From positions 558,001-622,000 of the forward strand of contig NZ_PVZF01000001.1 in the NCBI RefSeq assembly GCF_003002055.1: 64,000 bases of DNA, given 5' to 3'. The DNA comes from Kineococcus rhizosphaerae. GTDB taxonomy: Bacteria; Actinomycetota; Actinomycetes; Actinomycetales; Kineococcaceae. Below are positions 8,828 to 17,288 of this stretch, in pieces (position 1 is the stretch's first letter; every line of letters starts with the position of its first letter). The notes under the pieces are model-generated. The model was not told where the DNA came from and ran no database searches. It was given only the letters and a program-made list of their open reading frames with translations. The position numbers and the translations under genes were made by a program.

Positions 8828-10068
8828 GCGATCCCGACCGGGGGGTGACCGAAGTGCGTGCGCCCGTAGTTGACGGCCGCGCTGTCGGACTGGTGGGCGA
8901 GGTGGCCGCGCAGGACGCCCACGTTGCGCCAGTACCGGCCGATCATCGAGTCCTTCCTGGACGCGGACGAACCGGCCGTCCGGAAGACGATGTCGACCGC
9001 CTCGTGGGCGAGGTGGATGCTCTGCAGCAGGACGAGGACCATGCGGCGCACGTCGTCGTCCGGGCAGGGCTCGCCCGTCTCCTGCGTCCGCTGCGCGGCC
9101 GCCGTGAAGTCGACCGCGGTCTGCAGCAGGGCCGCTCTCGCGGTGTCGACGAGGGCCCGGCACCGGCCGAAGTTCAGCTGGTACTCGGCCAGGTCCGCCC
9201 GGGCCCCGCCGGCCGGACCGGAGGCCTTGCGCGAGTGGAAGGTCTCCTCGTACAGGTCGAGGGCACCCTCGGCGGCGCCGACGATCACGGCCGCGGACTC
9301 CATGACGATGAAGGGACGCGCGGGACCGTGGAACAGCGTGCTCCGGGCGTAGACCTCCGACGGGACCTCCAGCCCGATCGGCGGGTACGGCTTGGTCAGG
9401 TGCTCGGGCACGAAGACGTCGGCGAGGACGACGCGGTTGGACCCCGTGCCCTGCATGCCGATGACGTCCCAGTTCTGGACGACCTCGAAGTCCTCCCGGC
9501 CGAAGACGCCCATGCGCGTCGCCGGCTCCCCGGACCGCGGGTCCTCGAGCACGAACGTCAGCAGGACGTGGGTCGCGAACGTGGACCCGGAGGCGTAGTC
9601 CCACGCCCCGCTCACCAGGTACCCGCCGTCGACCCGTCGTCCCTTCCCCTGCGGCGCCGCGACTTCCGGCGCCCGGAAGTCGCCGGACCGCCCGTACGCC
9701 GCCCGTTGCCCCTCGAGCGGGAAGGTCGCCAGCTGGTACACGTGCCCGGACACGATGGACAGCACCCACGCGGTCTCGGGGCACCCCCGGGCGACCGAGG
9801 TCATGACCCGGGCGAACGTCGGGAGGTCGAACTCGTACCCGCCGAACGCCCGGGGCTGCACGGCCCGGTAGAAACCCGCGTCGACGAGCAGCTGGTTGGT
9901 GTCCGCGGAGACGTTGCCCGACGCCTCCGTCTCGGCCTGGCGCTCGCGCAGGACCGGACGGAGCGCGTCCGCCCGGCGGACGAGCTCCTCGGGGGTCAGT
10001 GCGGGTTCCGGCGGCGTGAGCGGAGCACTGGACGCCACGGCGTCGGGTGAGAGCGTCGAACTGATCAC
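8824..10068 (-). CDS. Acyl-CoA dehydrogenase-like flavin-dependent monooxygenase
   Basis: A 414-residue member of the acyl-CoA dehydrogenase fold, closest in character to the reduced-flavin hydroxylases (HsaA/HpaB-like group) rather than true fatty-acid enzymes: it has the helical N-terminal domain, a central beta domain with SGAWDYASGS and IGMQGTGSNRV, and a C-terminal helical bundle. The GTG start is set by AGGAG 12 bases upstream; the frame is open further up but the longer form would run into the SDR gene. It probably hydroxylates an organic substrate with FMNH2/FADH2 supplied by the flavin reductase at 15937. The substrate is unknown. Confidence 0.75.
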   Translation of the reverse strand: MISSTLSPDAVASSAPLTPPEPALTPEELVRRADALRPVLRERQAETEASGNVSADTNQLLVDAGFYRAVQPRAFGGYEFDLPTFARVMTSVARGCPETAWVLSIVSGHVYQLATFPLEGQRAAYGRSGDFRAPEVAAPQGKGRRVDGGYLVSGAWDYASGSTFATHVLLTFVLEDPRSGEPATRMGVFGREDFEVVQNWDVIGMQGTGSNRVVLADVFVPEHLTKPYPPIGLEVPSEVYARSTLFHGPARPFIVMESAAVIVGAAEGALDLYEETFHSRKASGPAGGARADLAEYQLNFGRCRALVDTARAALLQTAVDFTAAAQRTQETGEPCPDDDVRRMVLVLLQSIHLAHEAVDIVFRTAGSSASRKDSMIGRYWRNVGVLRGHLAHQSDSAAVNYGRTHFGHPPVGIA

Positions 10069-10087
10069 GGTGTGCCTCTTCTCCTGG

Positions 10088-10990
10088 TCAGGACCGCGTC
10101 GTGAGCGCGTCGACGGCGCGCTGGGCGGCCGCGGTCTCGGCTCGCCGGGCCTCTTCGAGCATGAGACGACCGGGGTCGATCTCCTGCGGCGGCGGGAAGG
10201 ACGCGATGACCGACGCGAAGTGTTCCTCGAGCTCCCCGCGGAACTCGGAGTGGGTGAGGATGTTCGCCTGGTTGTCGAGGATCCCGCGGACGACGATCTC
10301 GCCCAGCTCCCGGGGGTGCATCCCCGAGTTCGGCGGCGGCGCCACCGGGCCACCCTCCGGCCTCGAGGTCGGGACCTCGCTGCGGAACTGCGCCTGCCGG
10401 TTCTGCTCGGACTGCAGCATGCGGCTCTGCGTGAGTCCGGGGAAGACGACCGAGACGCCGATCCCCCGGGGGGCCAGCGTGAGGCGCAGGGACTCGCTCA
10501 GGCCCCGGACGGCGTACTTCGACGCCGCGTAGATGTAGTTGTTCGCCGTGGGCAGGATGCCGGCCATCGACGCGGTGTTGACGATGTGCCCCTCGCCCTG
10601 CGCGAGCAGCGTCGGCAGGAAGGACATGATCCCGTTGACCGTGCCGCCCAGGTTGACCGACAGCACCCAGTCCCAGTCCGCGTACGTCACCTCGTCCACC
10701 GACGGGTTCGCCCCGACGCCCGCGTTGTTCACGACGATGTCGCAGCGCCCGAACACCTCGAGCGTTCGCTGAGCCGCGGCCGCCATGCCGTCGCGGTCGA
10801 TCACGTCGACCGCGACGGTGGCCACCGTCGTCGTACCCTCGAACCGCGCTGCCGCCTCGTCGAGGTGGTCCTGTCGCAGGTCCGCGATCATCACGGACAC
10901 CCCGCGATCGACCAGCGCCTCCACGATGCCCAGACCGATACCGCTGGCACCCCCGGTGACGAACGCCACCTTGCCCGTCAGATCGCGCAC
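10088..10990 (-). CDS. Short-chain dehydrogenase/reductase
   Basis: A 300-residue NAD(P)-dependent SDR. The cofactor motif is TGGASGIG, the structural motif NNAG, and the active site has Ser in NTASMAG and Tyr/Lys in YAASK. The GTG at 10990 is preceded by AAGGAG at good distance; a longer form from GTG 11008 would include the ribosome-binding site itself. It is 19 bases upstream of the flavin monooxygenase and probably in the same transcript, oxidising an alcohol or reducing a carbonyl in the same pathway. Confidence 0.9.
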   Translation of the reverse strand: MRDLTGKVAFVTGGASGIGLGIVEALVDRGVSVMIADLRQDHLDEAAARFEGTTTVATVAVDVIDRDGMAAAAQRTLEVFGRCDIVVNNAGVGANPSVDEVTYADWDWVLSVNLGGTVNGIMSFLPTLLAQGEGHIVNTASMAGILPTANNYIYAASKYAVRGLSESLRLTLAPRGIGVSVVFPGLTQSRMLQSEQNRQAQFRSEVPTSRPEGGPVAPPPNSGMHPRELGEIVVRGILDNQANILTHSEFRGELEEHFASVIASFPPPQEIDPGRLMLEEARRAETAAAQRAVDALTTRS

Positions 10991-11062
10991 AGCCGCGACT
11001 CCTTCCACACCTCGTCGTGTCCAGCCCGACTCGTCGTCGGCGTGCCCAGCTTCCCCGAACGG

Positions 11063-12169
11063 TCAGACGGCCTGCAGGCGACGGCTCTCACCGTCGAGCG
11101 TGCTCTCGCTCGGCCAGCTCTTGATCTCGGGCAGGCACTTCTCGGCGAACAGGCGCATGTTGCGCCGGGCCTCGTCGCGGGGCATCCCACCGAAGTGGAA
11201 GTGCGGGAAGAAGCCCTGCAGCGCGAGGTCGTCGTTGATGCGCTCGAGCTGCTCGAGCACCTCGGCCGGAGTGCCGGCGGGCATCACCGATGCCGTGGTC
11301 TCGGCCATCTCCTCGATCTTCTCGGGCGAGATGCGCATGTTCTTGTAGAACTCGTTGCCCTTGGTGGTGCCGAAGCCCTCCTCGGCCATGCCGTAGTTGC
11401 GCACCGCGGCCCGGAAGTTCACGCGGTGGTACTCGATGGACTTCTCCTTGGCGCGGTCGCTGCTCTCGTCGACGAAGATCGTGCCGGACAGCAGCGGGGC
11501 CGGAGCCGGACGCGTCGGGTGGTTCTCGGCCCAGACCCGGTTGTAGGTCTCGGTGTCGACGCCGAGGTTGGCGCGCGGCTCGGGGTTGACGATGGCGATG
11601 CCGATGCCCAACTCCGCGACGGTCTGCACCGACTGCGGGGAACCCGCCGAACCGAAGATGCGGCCCTCGAAGGTCTTGAAGGGGCGCGGACGCAGCTCGC
11701 GGCGCGGCTGCTTCGTGATCTCGCCGCCCTCGATGACGCCGGTCTCCAGCGCCGCGATGATGAGCTCCGCGTGCTCGCGGTACAGCTCGCGCGTCTGGTT
11801 GATGTCGACGCGCAGGCCCTCGTACTCGAACCCGCCGAGGCCGCGGCCGAAGCCGAGCAGCAGGCGGCCGTCGGTGACGTTGTCCAGCCAGAGCGCCTGC
11901 TCGGCGACGCGGACCGGGTCGTTCCAGGGCAGGACGATGACCTGGGTGCCGAGCTTCACGTGCTTGGTACGGCCGGCCAGGTAGGCGAGCTCCTGCAGCG
12001 GTGAGGGCGAGATCGAGTAGTTCGAGAAGTGGTGCTCGGTGACCCAGATCGACTCGAAGCCCAGGTCCTCGGCCTCGATCGCCATCTCGAGGTCGTCCTT
12101 GATGAACGTCCGGTCGTCGATCTCGTCGCCGCTCTGGTGCTGGAAGCCGGTCGCGATGCCAACGTGCAT
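11063..12169 (-). CDS. Luciferase-like (LLM) flavin monooxygenase
   Basis: A 368-residue bacterial-luciferase-family TIM-barrel enzyme. The N-terminal WVTEHHFSNYSISPSP segment and the later LLLGFGRGLGGFEYEG are typical of the alkanal-monooxygenase group. Such enzymes use FMNH2 (or F420 in a related branch) to oxygenate aldehydes, ketones or other substrates. A strong AGGAG precedes the ATG. It heads the gene run LLM-SDR-monooxygenase-DUF8021-IclR. A motif shared with the divergent promoter at 13876 lies about 70-90 bases upstream. Confidence 0.85.
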   Translation of the reverse strand: MHVGIATGFQHQSGDEIDDRTFIKDDLEMAIEAEDLGFESIWVTEHHFSNYSISPSPLQELAYLAGRTKHVKLGTQVIVLPWNDPVRVAEQALWLDNVTDGRLLLGFGRGLGGFEYEGLRVDINQTRELYREHAELIIAALETGVIEGGEITKQPRRELRPRPFKTFEGRIFGSAGSPQSVQTVAELGIGIAIVNPEPRANLGVDTETYNRVWAENHPTRPAPAPLLSGTIFVDESSDRAKEKSIEYHRVNFRAAVRNYGMAEEGFGTTKGNEFYKNMRISPEKIEEMAETTASVMPAGTPAEVLEQLERINDDLALQGFFPHFHFGGMPRDEARRNMRLFAEKCLPEIKSWPSESTLDGESRRLQAV

Positions 12170-12236
12170 GACTCACTCCTCTAGATCGTCAATGACCCGC
12201 GCGCGCCATCCGACCGCGCATCCTGAGAGTAGTCCG

Positions 12237-12256
12237 TCACATCGTGACAATCAATG
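12237..12256 (+). promoter_or_regulatory. Operator-like motif, copy 1 (TCAC-N5-GACAATC-N-ATG)
   Basis: The motif sits between the stop of the double SDR gene and the start of the LLM gene. The same arrangement of conserved blocks recurs, inverted, at 13876-13895 in the only divergent promoter region of this island. Two occurrences at exactly the two promoter-bearing gaps suggest a regulator binding site, most simply for the IclR protein; this is not proven. Confidence 0.45.
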
Positions 12257-13834
12257 CTTTTTTTCGGCGAGTTGCTGACCAGCCGCAGCCTCCCGGTACA
12301 CCTCGCCCTGCGGGCCGAGCGGCGGCAGCGCGACATCGGAGATGGTCCGCGACAGCTCGTCGAGCCACGGCGCGAAGATCTCGTCGATCCGTGCGGACGT
12401 GAACGAGGGAGGCAGGGAGTACATCGGACCGTCCGCGACCGCCCGGTCGATGCGGTCCGCCAGAGCATCGTCGGGCTCGTCGTCCCCCGCCAGCACGACG
12501 GACACGAGGACCCCGCCGCCCAGCAGCTCGGCCCTGAGTCCTTCTGCGAGCCCGAGCACCGTCCGGCCGCTCACCGAGTCGGCGCACCGACCGGGATCCG
12601 CGGACAGCGCGCTGACCGGAAGCACGATCGCGACACGGCCTCCTTCCGGCCGCTCCACCAGCTGCGGGACCAGTCCACGAAGAGTGGTGAAGCACCGTTG
12701 CACCCGCTCGTGCACCTGCTCGACCCAGTCGACCGCCGCGATGCCACCCTCGGCGAACGAGTCGAGCGCGACCACCACGCTCGATGCGTCCTGCCGTGCG
12801 GCGCTCAGGCGCGCCGGGTCGTCCGCTTCCCCGTCGATCGCGATCACGTCGAGCACCTCTGCCGCATGACCGAGGTCGCGCAGCAGCCGAGGGACTGCCG
12901 TCGGCCCGTCCGGCTCCGCCACCAGGATCCGCTGCCGCTCCCGGAGCGACATGCGGTGCGTGCTGGGGGCCGCGGCTCGCCTCAGCGCGTCCCGCCGCAG
13001 CTCGAGGACGGATCGGATCCCGCCGTCGGTGAAGACGTGGGACGCGGACCGGTCGAGTGCGGCGAGGACGCGCCTGCCGACGTCGGCGGGATCGGCAGCC
13101 CGGGCGAGCACGCGGCGGGCCGCCTCCTGCTGCTGGTGCAGCTCCTCGTCGTTCCCGCGGACGCCGCTGTCGGCGAAGGCCGGCGGCCGCATCGTCTCGT
13201 GATCGTGGATGTTCGTGTTCACCCCGGCGGGGTAGAGCGTGGTGACACCGATGCCGTCCGGCGCGAGCTCTGCGCGCAGGCAGTCCATGAGCGCGACCAC
13301 GCCGAACTTCGATGCCGAGTAGACGCCACCGTCGGGGGCCACCACGAGACCACCGGCCGAGGAGGTCGCCAGGATGCGCCCACCCGATCCCCTGGCCCGC
13401 ATCGCCGGCAGCACCGCCTCGACGCCGTTCGTCACGCCGGCGAGGTTGACGCCCAGCAGCCAGTGCCAGTCGGCCCGGCTGCTGCGCAGGATGGTCCCCA
13501 GCACGCCGATGCCGGCGTTGAGGCAGAGCAGGTCGATCCCGCCGAAGCGTTCGACGACGACCTGGGCGACCCGTCTCCACTGCTCCGGATCGCTCACGTC
13601 GAGCCGCTGGGCCTGCAACCGTGCACCGTGGTGGCGCAGACGGTCACCCGCGTGCTCGAGGTGGTCGCCGCGCACATCGGCGATGACGACGTTGAGTCCT
13701 CGATCGAGGAGCGCCTCGGCGATGCCGAGGCCGATGCCGCTGGCGCCTCCGGTCACCACCGCTGTGTCACCCGGCGACACGGGCCGTACCGGCCGTGGTG
13801 CTCCGCGATGCGGGGTCAACCAGTCCTGACTCAT
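12251..13834 (-). CDS. Double-domain SDR: active N-terminal SDR fused to a degenerate second SDR
   Basis: A 527-residue protein, twice the usual SDR length. Residues about 20-270 form a complete classical SDR (TGGASGIG, LNAGIG, Ser in TSSAGG, YSASK). From about 300 onward a second Rossmann-like domain can be followed: a strand with ILVAEPDG, a helix-rich middle, IVLPVSALSADPGR where the catalytic serine would be, and no YxxxK. So the second half looks catalytically dead and may be structural or regulatory. ATG start with GAGGAG. It is the first gene leftward from the divergent promoter region at 13835-14056. Confidence 0.8.
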   Translation of the reverse strand: MSQDWLTPHRGAPRPVRPVSPGDTAVVTGGASGIGLGIAEALLDRGLNVVIADVRGDHLEHAGDRLRHHGARLQAQRLDVSDPEQWRRVAQVVVERFGGIDLLCLNAGIGVLGTILRSSRADWHWLLGVNLAGVTNGVEAVLPAMRARGSGGRILATSSAGGLVVAPDGGVYSASKFGVVALMDCLRAELAPDGIGVTTLYPAGVNTNIHDHETMRPPAFADSGVRGNDEELHQQQEAARRVLARAADPADVGRRVLAALDRSASHVFTDGGIRSVLELRRDALRRAAAPSTHRMSLRERQRILVAEPDGPTAVPRLLRDLGHAAEVLDVIAIDGEADDPARLSAARQDASSVVVALDSFAEGGIAAVDWVEQVHERVQRCFTTLRGLVPQLVERPEGGRVAIVLPVSALSADPGRCADSVSGRTVLGLAEGLRAELLGGGVLVSVVLAGDDEPDDALADRIDRAVADGPMYSLPPSFTSARIDEIFAPWLDELSRTISDVALPPLGPQGEVYREAAAGQQLAEKKH

Positions 13835-13875
13835 CCACCGTCTCCTCGCTCCACTGCGTGAGTCGCAAATAATGA

Positions 13876-13895
13876 CATGGATTGTCTTATCGTGA
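13876..13895 (-). promoter_or_regulatory. Operator-like motif, copy 2, in the divergent promoter region
   Basis: Read on the minus strand this matches copy 1 at 12237 in the blocks TCAC, GACAATC and ATG at identical spacing. The plus strand also shows GACA-N5-TGTC dyad symmetry at 13874-13886. The surrounding 13860-13915 is the most AT-rich part of the region, as expected for promoters of the double SDR gene (leftward) and the esterase (rightward). Confidence 0.45.
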
Positions 13896-14056
13896 GATAG
13901 CTTGTACGATCAAACTCGCCGCAGGTGCTCAACAGCACTGACCAGCAGGGCGGAGCGAGGGTTCCCGTACGACGAGGCGCTCGGGGTCGAGCGCAGAACG
14001 ATGGAGTTCGAAGCGATGACGACCTACCGTGCGCCTTTCCGCACATCCACGTGGCG

Positions 14057-15001
14057 ATGACCGGCATCAGCGCCGACGCCTTCGGACCGGCTGCGATCTC
14101 CGAGGACGTCGCCCGGTTCAACGCAGCCTCGGCCGCGGTTCTGGCCGGCGCCCCCGACCTCTTCGAGGTGGGTGTGGAGAGTGCTCGCGATGGGGGCTTC
14201 ATGCCCAAGCCGCCGCCGTCGCCGCGCTCGTACGACCTGCAGGTCGACGGCGGTCCCTCGCTGCACGTCGTACCCGCCGAGAACCCGCGCGGTGTGCTGC
14301 TGCACGTCCACGGCGGCGGGTTCGTGCTGGGCAGTGCCGCAGGGCAGGACGTCTGGCTCGAGCAGATCGCGGACGCCGTACAGGTGACCTGCGTCAGCGT
14401 GGAGTACCGGCTCGCACCCGAGAATCCCTACCCAGCGGCCTGGGACGACTGCGAGGCCGCGGCGATCTGGTTGATGGAACACGCCGTGGAGCGGTTCGGG
14501 GCCGAGTTGCTGCTCATCGCCGGTGAATCGGCCGGCGCGCTCTTGTCCGTCGCGACGATGCTGCGCCTGCGCGAGCGCGGGCTCACCATCCCCTTCCGCG
14601 GCGCGGCGCTGAGCTTCGGTGTCTTCGACTCGACGATGACGCCCAGCCAGACGCTCGCCCGCGAGGGGGTCCTGAAAGCGACCGGCATCGCGCGCATCGT
14701 CGACAACTACGCGCCGGACGCCGGCCTGCGACGAGGCAGCGACCTCTCGCCCCTCTACGCCGACCTCACCAGCCTGCCTCCCGCGTTGTTCACGGTGGGA
14801 ACCCTCGACGCGATGCTCGACGACTCCATGTTCATGCACTGCCGCTGGCTCGCCGCCGGCGGGAACTCCCAGATCGAGCTCTACCCCGGCGCGGACCACG
14901 CGTTCATCGAAACGCCGCACCCGCTCGCGGAGGCGGCCAACGCGCGGATCCGCGCCTTCGCGGCGCAGACCGTCGCCGCCGCCACGTCGACACGCGAGTA
15001 G
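14057..15001 (+). CDS. Alpha/beta hydrolase, hormone-sensitive-lipase family esterase
   Basis: A 314-residue HSL-type esterase. The oxyanion motif HVHGGGFVLGS, the nucleophile serine in GESAGA, the aspartate near GTLDAMLDD and the histidine in DHAFIE make a complete triad. The frame is open back to 13925, but the family N-terminus (MTGISADAFGPAAIS...) fits a start at ATG 14057; no strong ribosome-binding site decides it. It is transcribed away from the SDR genes out of the shared regulatory region and could hydrolyse an ester or lactone produced by Baeyer-Villiger-type oxygenation. Confidence 0.85.
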   Translation: MTGISADAFGPAAISEDVARFNAASAAVLAGAPDLFEVGVESARDGGFMPKPPPSPRSYDLQVDGGPSLHVVPAENPRGVLLHVHGGGFVLGSAAGQDVWLEQIADAVQVTCVSVEYRLAPENPYPAAWDDCEAAAIWLMEHAVERFGAELLLIAGESAGALLSVATMLRLRERGLTIPFRGAALSFGVFDSTMTPSQTLAREGVLKATGIARIVDNYAPDAGLRRGSDLSPLYADLTSLPPALFTVGTLDAMLDDSMFMHCRWLAAGGNSQIELYPGADHAFIETPHPLAEAANARIRAFAAQTVAAATSTRE

Positions 15002-15095
15002 GAACCGCGGGTCCTCCCACCGACCGTGCCTCGCGCGCGGTGCACCACCGCTGCAGGAGAAGAGCTCTCCACCCGAGGACCAGGAAGGAGAACCG

Positions 15096-15578
15096 GTGAG
15101 CACACCCTCGACCGCCCCGGCGATCGACCGCACCGACGTCGTGACCGGGGTCGTCGTCCCCGGGGACCAGCGCGGCCGGTTGCTGGGTTTCCCCACCGCC
15201 AACGTGGCGGTCCCCCACCACGCCCTGCAGGACGGGGTGTGGGCCGGCACGGTGCTCCTGGACCCCGCCCCGGACGGGACCCCCGGCACCCTGCACGTCG
15301 CCGCCGTCTCCGTCGGACACCGCCCCACCTACTACGGCAAGGACGGCGAACGGCTGCTGGAGGCCAACCTCCTCGACTTCGACGGCGACCTGTACGGGCG
15401 CCGCGTGCAGATCGACCTGCACGTCAGGCTGCGGCCCCAGCGCCGCTACAGCGGGTCGACCGAACTGGTCGAGCAGCTGCACCGCGACGTGCAGGACACC
15501 CGGCGCTGGGCCCACGAGACCGGTCTGGGCCACCTGCTGACCGGCCGGGCCCGCTCTGACCGGGCCCGGCCGCGGTGA
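15096..15578 (+). CDS. Stand-alone riboflavin kinase (flavokinase domain)
   Basis: Phosphorylates riboflavin to FMN. The 160 residues correspond to the C-terminal kinase half of bifunctional RibF only: GVVVPGDQRGRLLGFPTANV at residues 18-37 is the signature loop, followed by the VSVGHRPTYYG segment and the helix with LRPQRRYSG. The FAD synthetase half is missing, so the product should be FMN, not FAD. GTG start with AAGGAG. It is coupled by a four-base overlap to the HTH gene and then to a flavin reductase, so it probably supplies FMN to the monooxygenases of this island. Confidence 0.85.
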   Translation: MSTPSTAPAIDRTDVVTGVVVPGDQRGRLLGFPTANVAVPHHALQDGVWAGTVLLDPAPDGTPGTLHVAAVSVGHRPTYYGKDGERLLEANLLDFDGDLYGRRVQIDLHVRLRPQRRYSGSTELVEQLHRDVQDTRRWAHETGLGHLLTGRARSDRARPR

Positions 15579-15940
15579 GGCCCCCCACAGGCCCCCACGC
15601 CGGCCGTCGCCGACCGGTGCACCGCTCTCCCCACCGCCGCGCCGTGCGCGCCGACCCCGCAGCCGCCGCGATCGAACGGGCCGCGGAACTGGCCCACCTC
15701 CGTTCCCGGCGCGAGGAACGACGAGCGCGTCTCGTCGCCGACGCCGTCGACGACCTGCGCCGCCGAGGACTGCTGCACCACGAGCAGCCCTCGCACGCCG
15801 ACGTCGCCGAGCGCACCGGACTGTCCCTGGGGCAGGTGCTGTGGGCCTACCCCACCACCGACGACCTGCTCCACGCCGTCCACCCGACAGCTCCCGACCA
15901 CCCGACGTCGTCCGACCACCCGAAAGGACACCTGCCGTGA
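15575..15940 (+). CDS. Small TetR-like helix-turn-helix protein without effector domain
   Basis: A 121-residue protein. Residues about 50-98 look like a TetR-type DNA-binding domain: a basic helix, then HADVAERTGLSLGQVLWAYP and DDLLHAV, the usual hinge into the regulatory domain. The protein stops about 20 residues later, so there is no ligand-binding/dimerisation domain. The N-terminus is very arginine-rich. GTGA overlaps at both ends tie it to the riboflavin kinase and flavin reductase. It may be a local regulator or a truncated relic kept by coupling. Confidence 0.6.
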   Translation: MRPPTGPHAGRRRPVHRSPHRRAVRADPAAAAIERAAELAHLRSRREERRARLVADAVDDLRRRGLLHHEQPSHADVAERTGLSLGQVLWAYPTTDDLLHAVHPTAPDHPTSSDHPKGHLP

Positions 15941-16497
15941 CCGACCTGCACACCGATCCTGGAACCCCCACCCTGGTCCCGTTCGCGGACGACCCCCTGG
16001 CGCTGCGCACGACGTTCGCGCTGTTCCCGACCGGTGTCGCGGCGCTGTCGGCCGTCGTCGGGGGCGAGCCGGTCGTCCTGGTCGCCTCCTCCTTCCAGGT
16101 CGGCATCTCCCTGGACCCCCCGCTGGTCCTGTTCGCCGTCCAGCACACCTCCACCAGCTGGCCCAAGCTGAAGCAGGCCGCCGAGGCCGGCGGCCGCATC
16201 GGCGTCTCGGTCCTGGGCGAGGCCCACGACCTCGCCGCCCGCCAGCTCGCCTCCAAGGCCGCCGACCGCTTCGCCGGCATCGAGACCACGACGACCGACT
16301 CCGGCGCGAACTTCATCCACGGCGCCCCCGTCTGGATCGAGACCTCCATCCACTCCCAGTTCCCCGCCGGCGACCACGACGTGGTCCTGCTGCAGGTCCA
16401 CGCCTCCGGCACCGCCCCGGACACCGAACCCCTCGTCTGGCACTCCTCGGGCTTCCGCACCCTGACCCCCAAGCCGACCCCCCAGGCCGGGGCCTGA
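15937..16497 (+). CDS. Flavin reductase (HpaC/RutF-like)
   Basis: A 186-residue split-barrel flavin:NAD(P)H reductase. The N-terminal FALFPTGVAALSAVV, the VASSFQVGISLDPPLVLF flavin-binding stretch and the C-terminal HDVVLLQVHA are characteristic. It makes free FMNH2/FADH2 for two-component monooxygenases. GTG start overlapping the previous stop, with AAAGGA upstream. Likely partners are the monooxygenases at 8824 and 11063. Confidence 0.88.
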   Translation: MTDLHTDPGTPTLVPFADDPLALRTTFALFPTGVAALSAVVGGEPVVLVASSFQVGISLDPPLVLFAVQHTSTSWPKLKQAAEAGGRIGVSVLGEAHDLAARQLASKAADRFAGIETTTTDSGANFIHGAPVWIETSIHSQFPAGDHDVVLLQVHASGTAPDTEPLVWHSSGFRTLTPKPTPQAGA

Positions 16498-16568
16498 CGC
16501 CGGCCCCGCCCTGCGGGACCCCGACGTCACCGCTGCGGTCCTGCGACCCCGGAGCCCCCGACGGGGAA

Positions 16569-17288
16569 CTACCGGGCCAGCAGGTCCTCGTGGGGGACGA
16601 CGGCGCTCACCACGTCCGGCACGGGGACCCCCGCGGCCCCGAACCAGCCGGCGGCCCAGGCCGACAGCAGCGGGGAGGCGGACAACCGCCACGGGGTCGC
16701 CTCCCGCTCGACCGCCCAGCCCCGCTCGGCGAACCGGTCCGCGACGAACCCGGTGGCGTCCGGACCCAGACCGCGGGAGCGCTGGTCGGCGTCGAACGCC
16801 TGCGCCACCCCCGACGCCGGAGGTTCCACCTCGGCACCGCCGGAGACCGTCAGGGCGAACAGCACCACCGGGCGGGGGTCGAGGGCCGACAGTTCCTCCA
16901 CCAGGACGGTGGCGACCTCGGCGGGCAGCACGTCGAGCAGCGCGGAGCCCACCACGAGGTCGGCCCCGGACAGCGCGGTGCGCAACGCCTCCCGGTCGCC
17001 CAGGTCCAGGCGCGCCGTCCGCACCCCTCCCGGGGCGCGCGCGAGCAGGGCCTCGTCGTGGTCGACGAACAGCCAGTCCTGCTCGGCGTCCACCCCGAGC
17101 TCGACCAGCCGGGGCGCCAGGTGCCGGTACGTGGACCCGGACCCCGCGCCGAGGTCGACGATCCGCAGCCGGGCCGCCCCCGCGCACCGCGCCGCGAGGA
17201 GTTCCTCCAGCCGGCGCGACCGGGCCGCGTGGTCGGCGGGTTCGCGCAGCGCCAGCCAGTCGGGGTCGAAGTTCTCCAGCTCGTTCAC
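16569..17288 (-). CDS. Class I SAM-dependent methyltransferase
   Basis: A 239-residue methyltransferase. Motif I is IVDLGAGSGSTYRHLA at about residues 42-57, followed by an acidic loop (FVDHDEAL), the DLGD motif and VVGSALLDVLP. The GTG overlaps the stop of the glycosyltransferase gene (GTGA). It is the last gene of the minus-strand run with glycosyltransferase, pterin-synthase-like protein and dehydrogenase. The acceptor is unknown. Confidence 0.85.
   Translation of the reverse strand: MNELENFDPDWLALREPADHAARSRRLEELLAARCAGAARLRIVDLGAGSGSTYRHLAPRLVELGVDAEQDWLFVDHDEALLARAPGGVRTARLDLGDREALRTALSGADLVVGSALLDVLPAEVATVLVEELSALDPRPVVLFALTVSGGAEVEPPASGVAQAFDADQRSRGLGPDATGFVADRFAERGWAVEREATPWRLSASPLLSAWAAGWFGAAGVPVPDVVSAVVPHEDLLAR

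Noticed and set aside
8828-9784. Upstream extension of the DUF8021-like gene into the flavin monooxygenase gene
   Set aside because: The extended frame translates to arginine/glycine-rich nonsense. The GTG at 8827 in a GTGA overlap is the natural start.
14002-14058. Short upstream open frame starting ATG before the esterase
   Set aside because: It ends after 18 codons, has no clear ribosome-binding site or recognisable leader-peptide pattern, and overlaps the likely esterase start.
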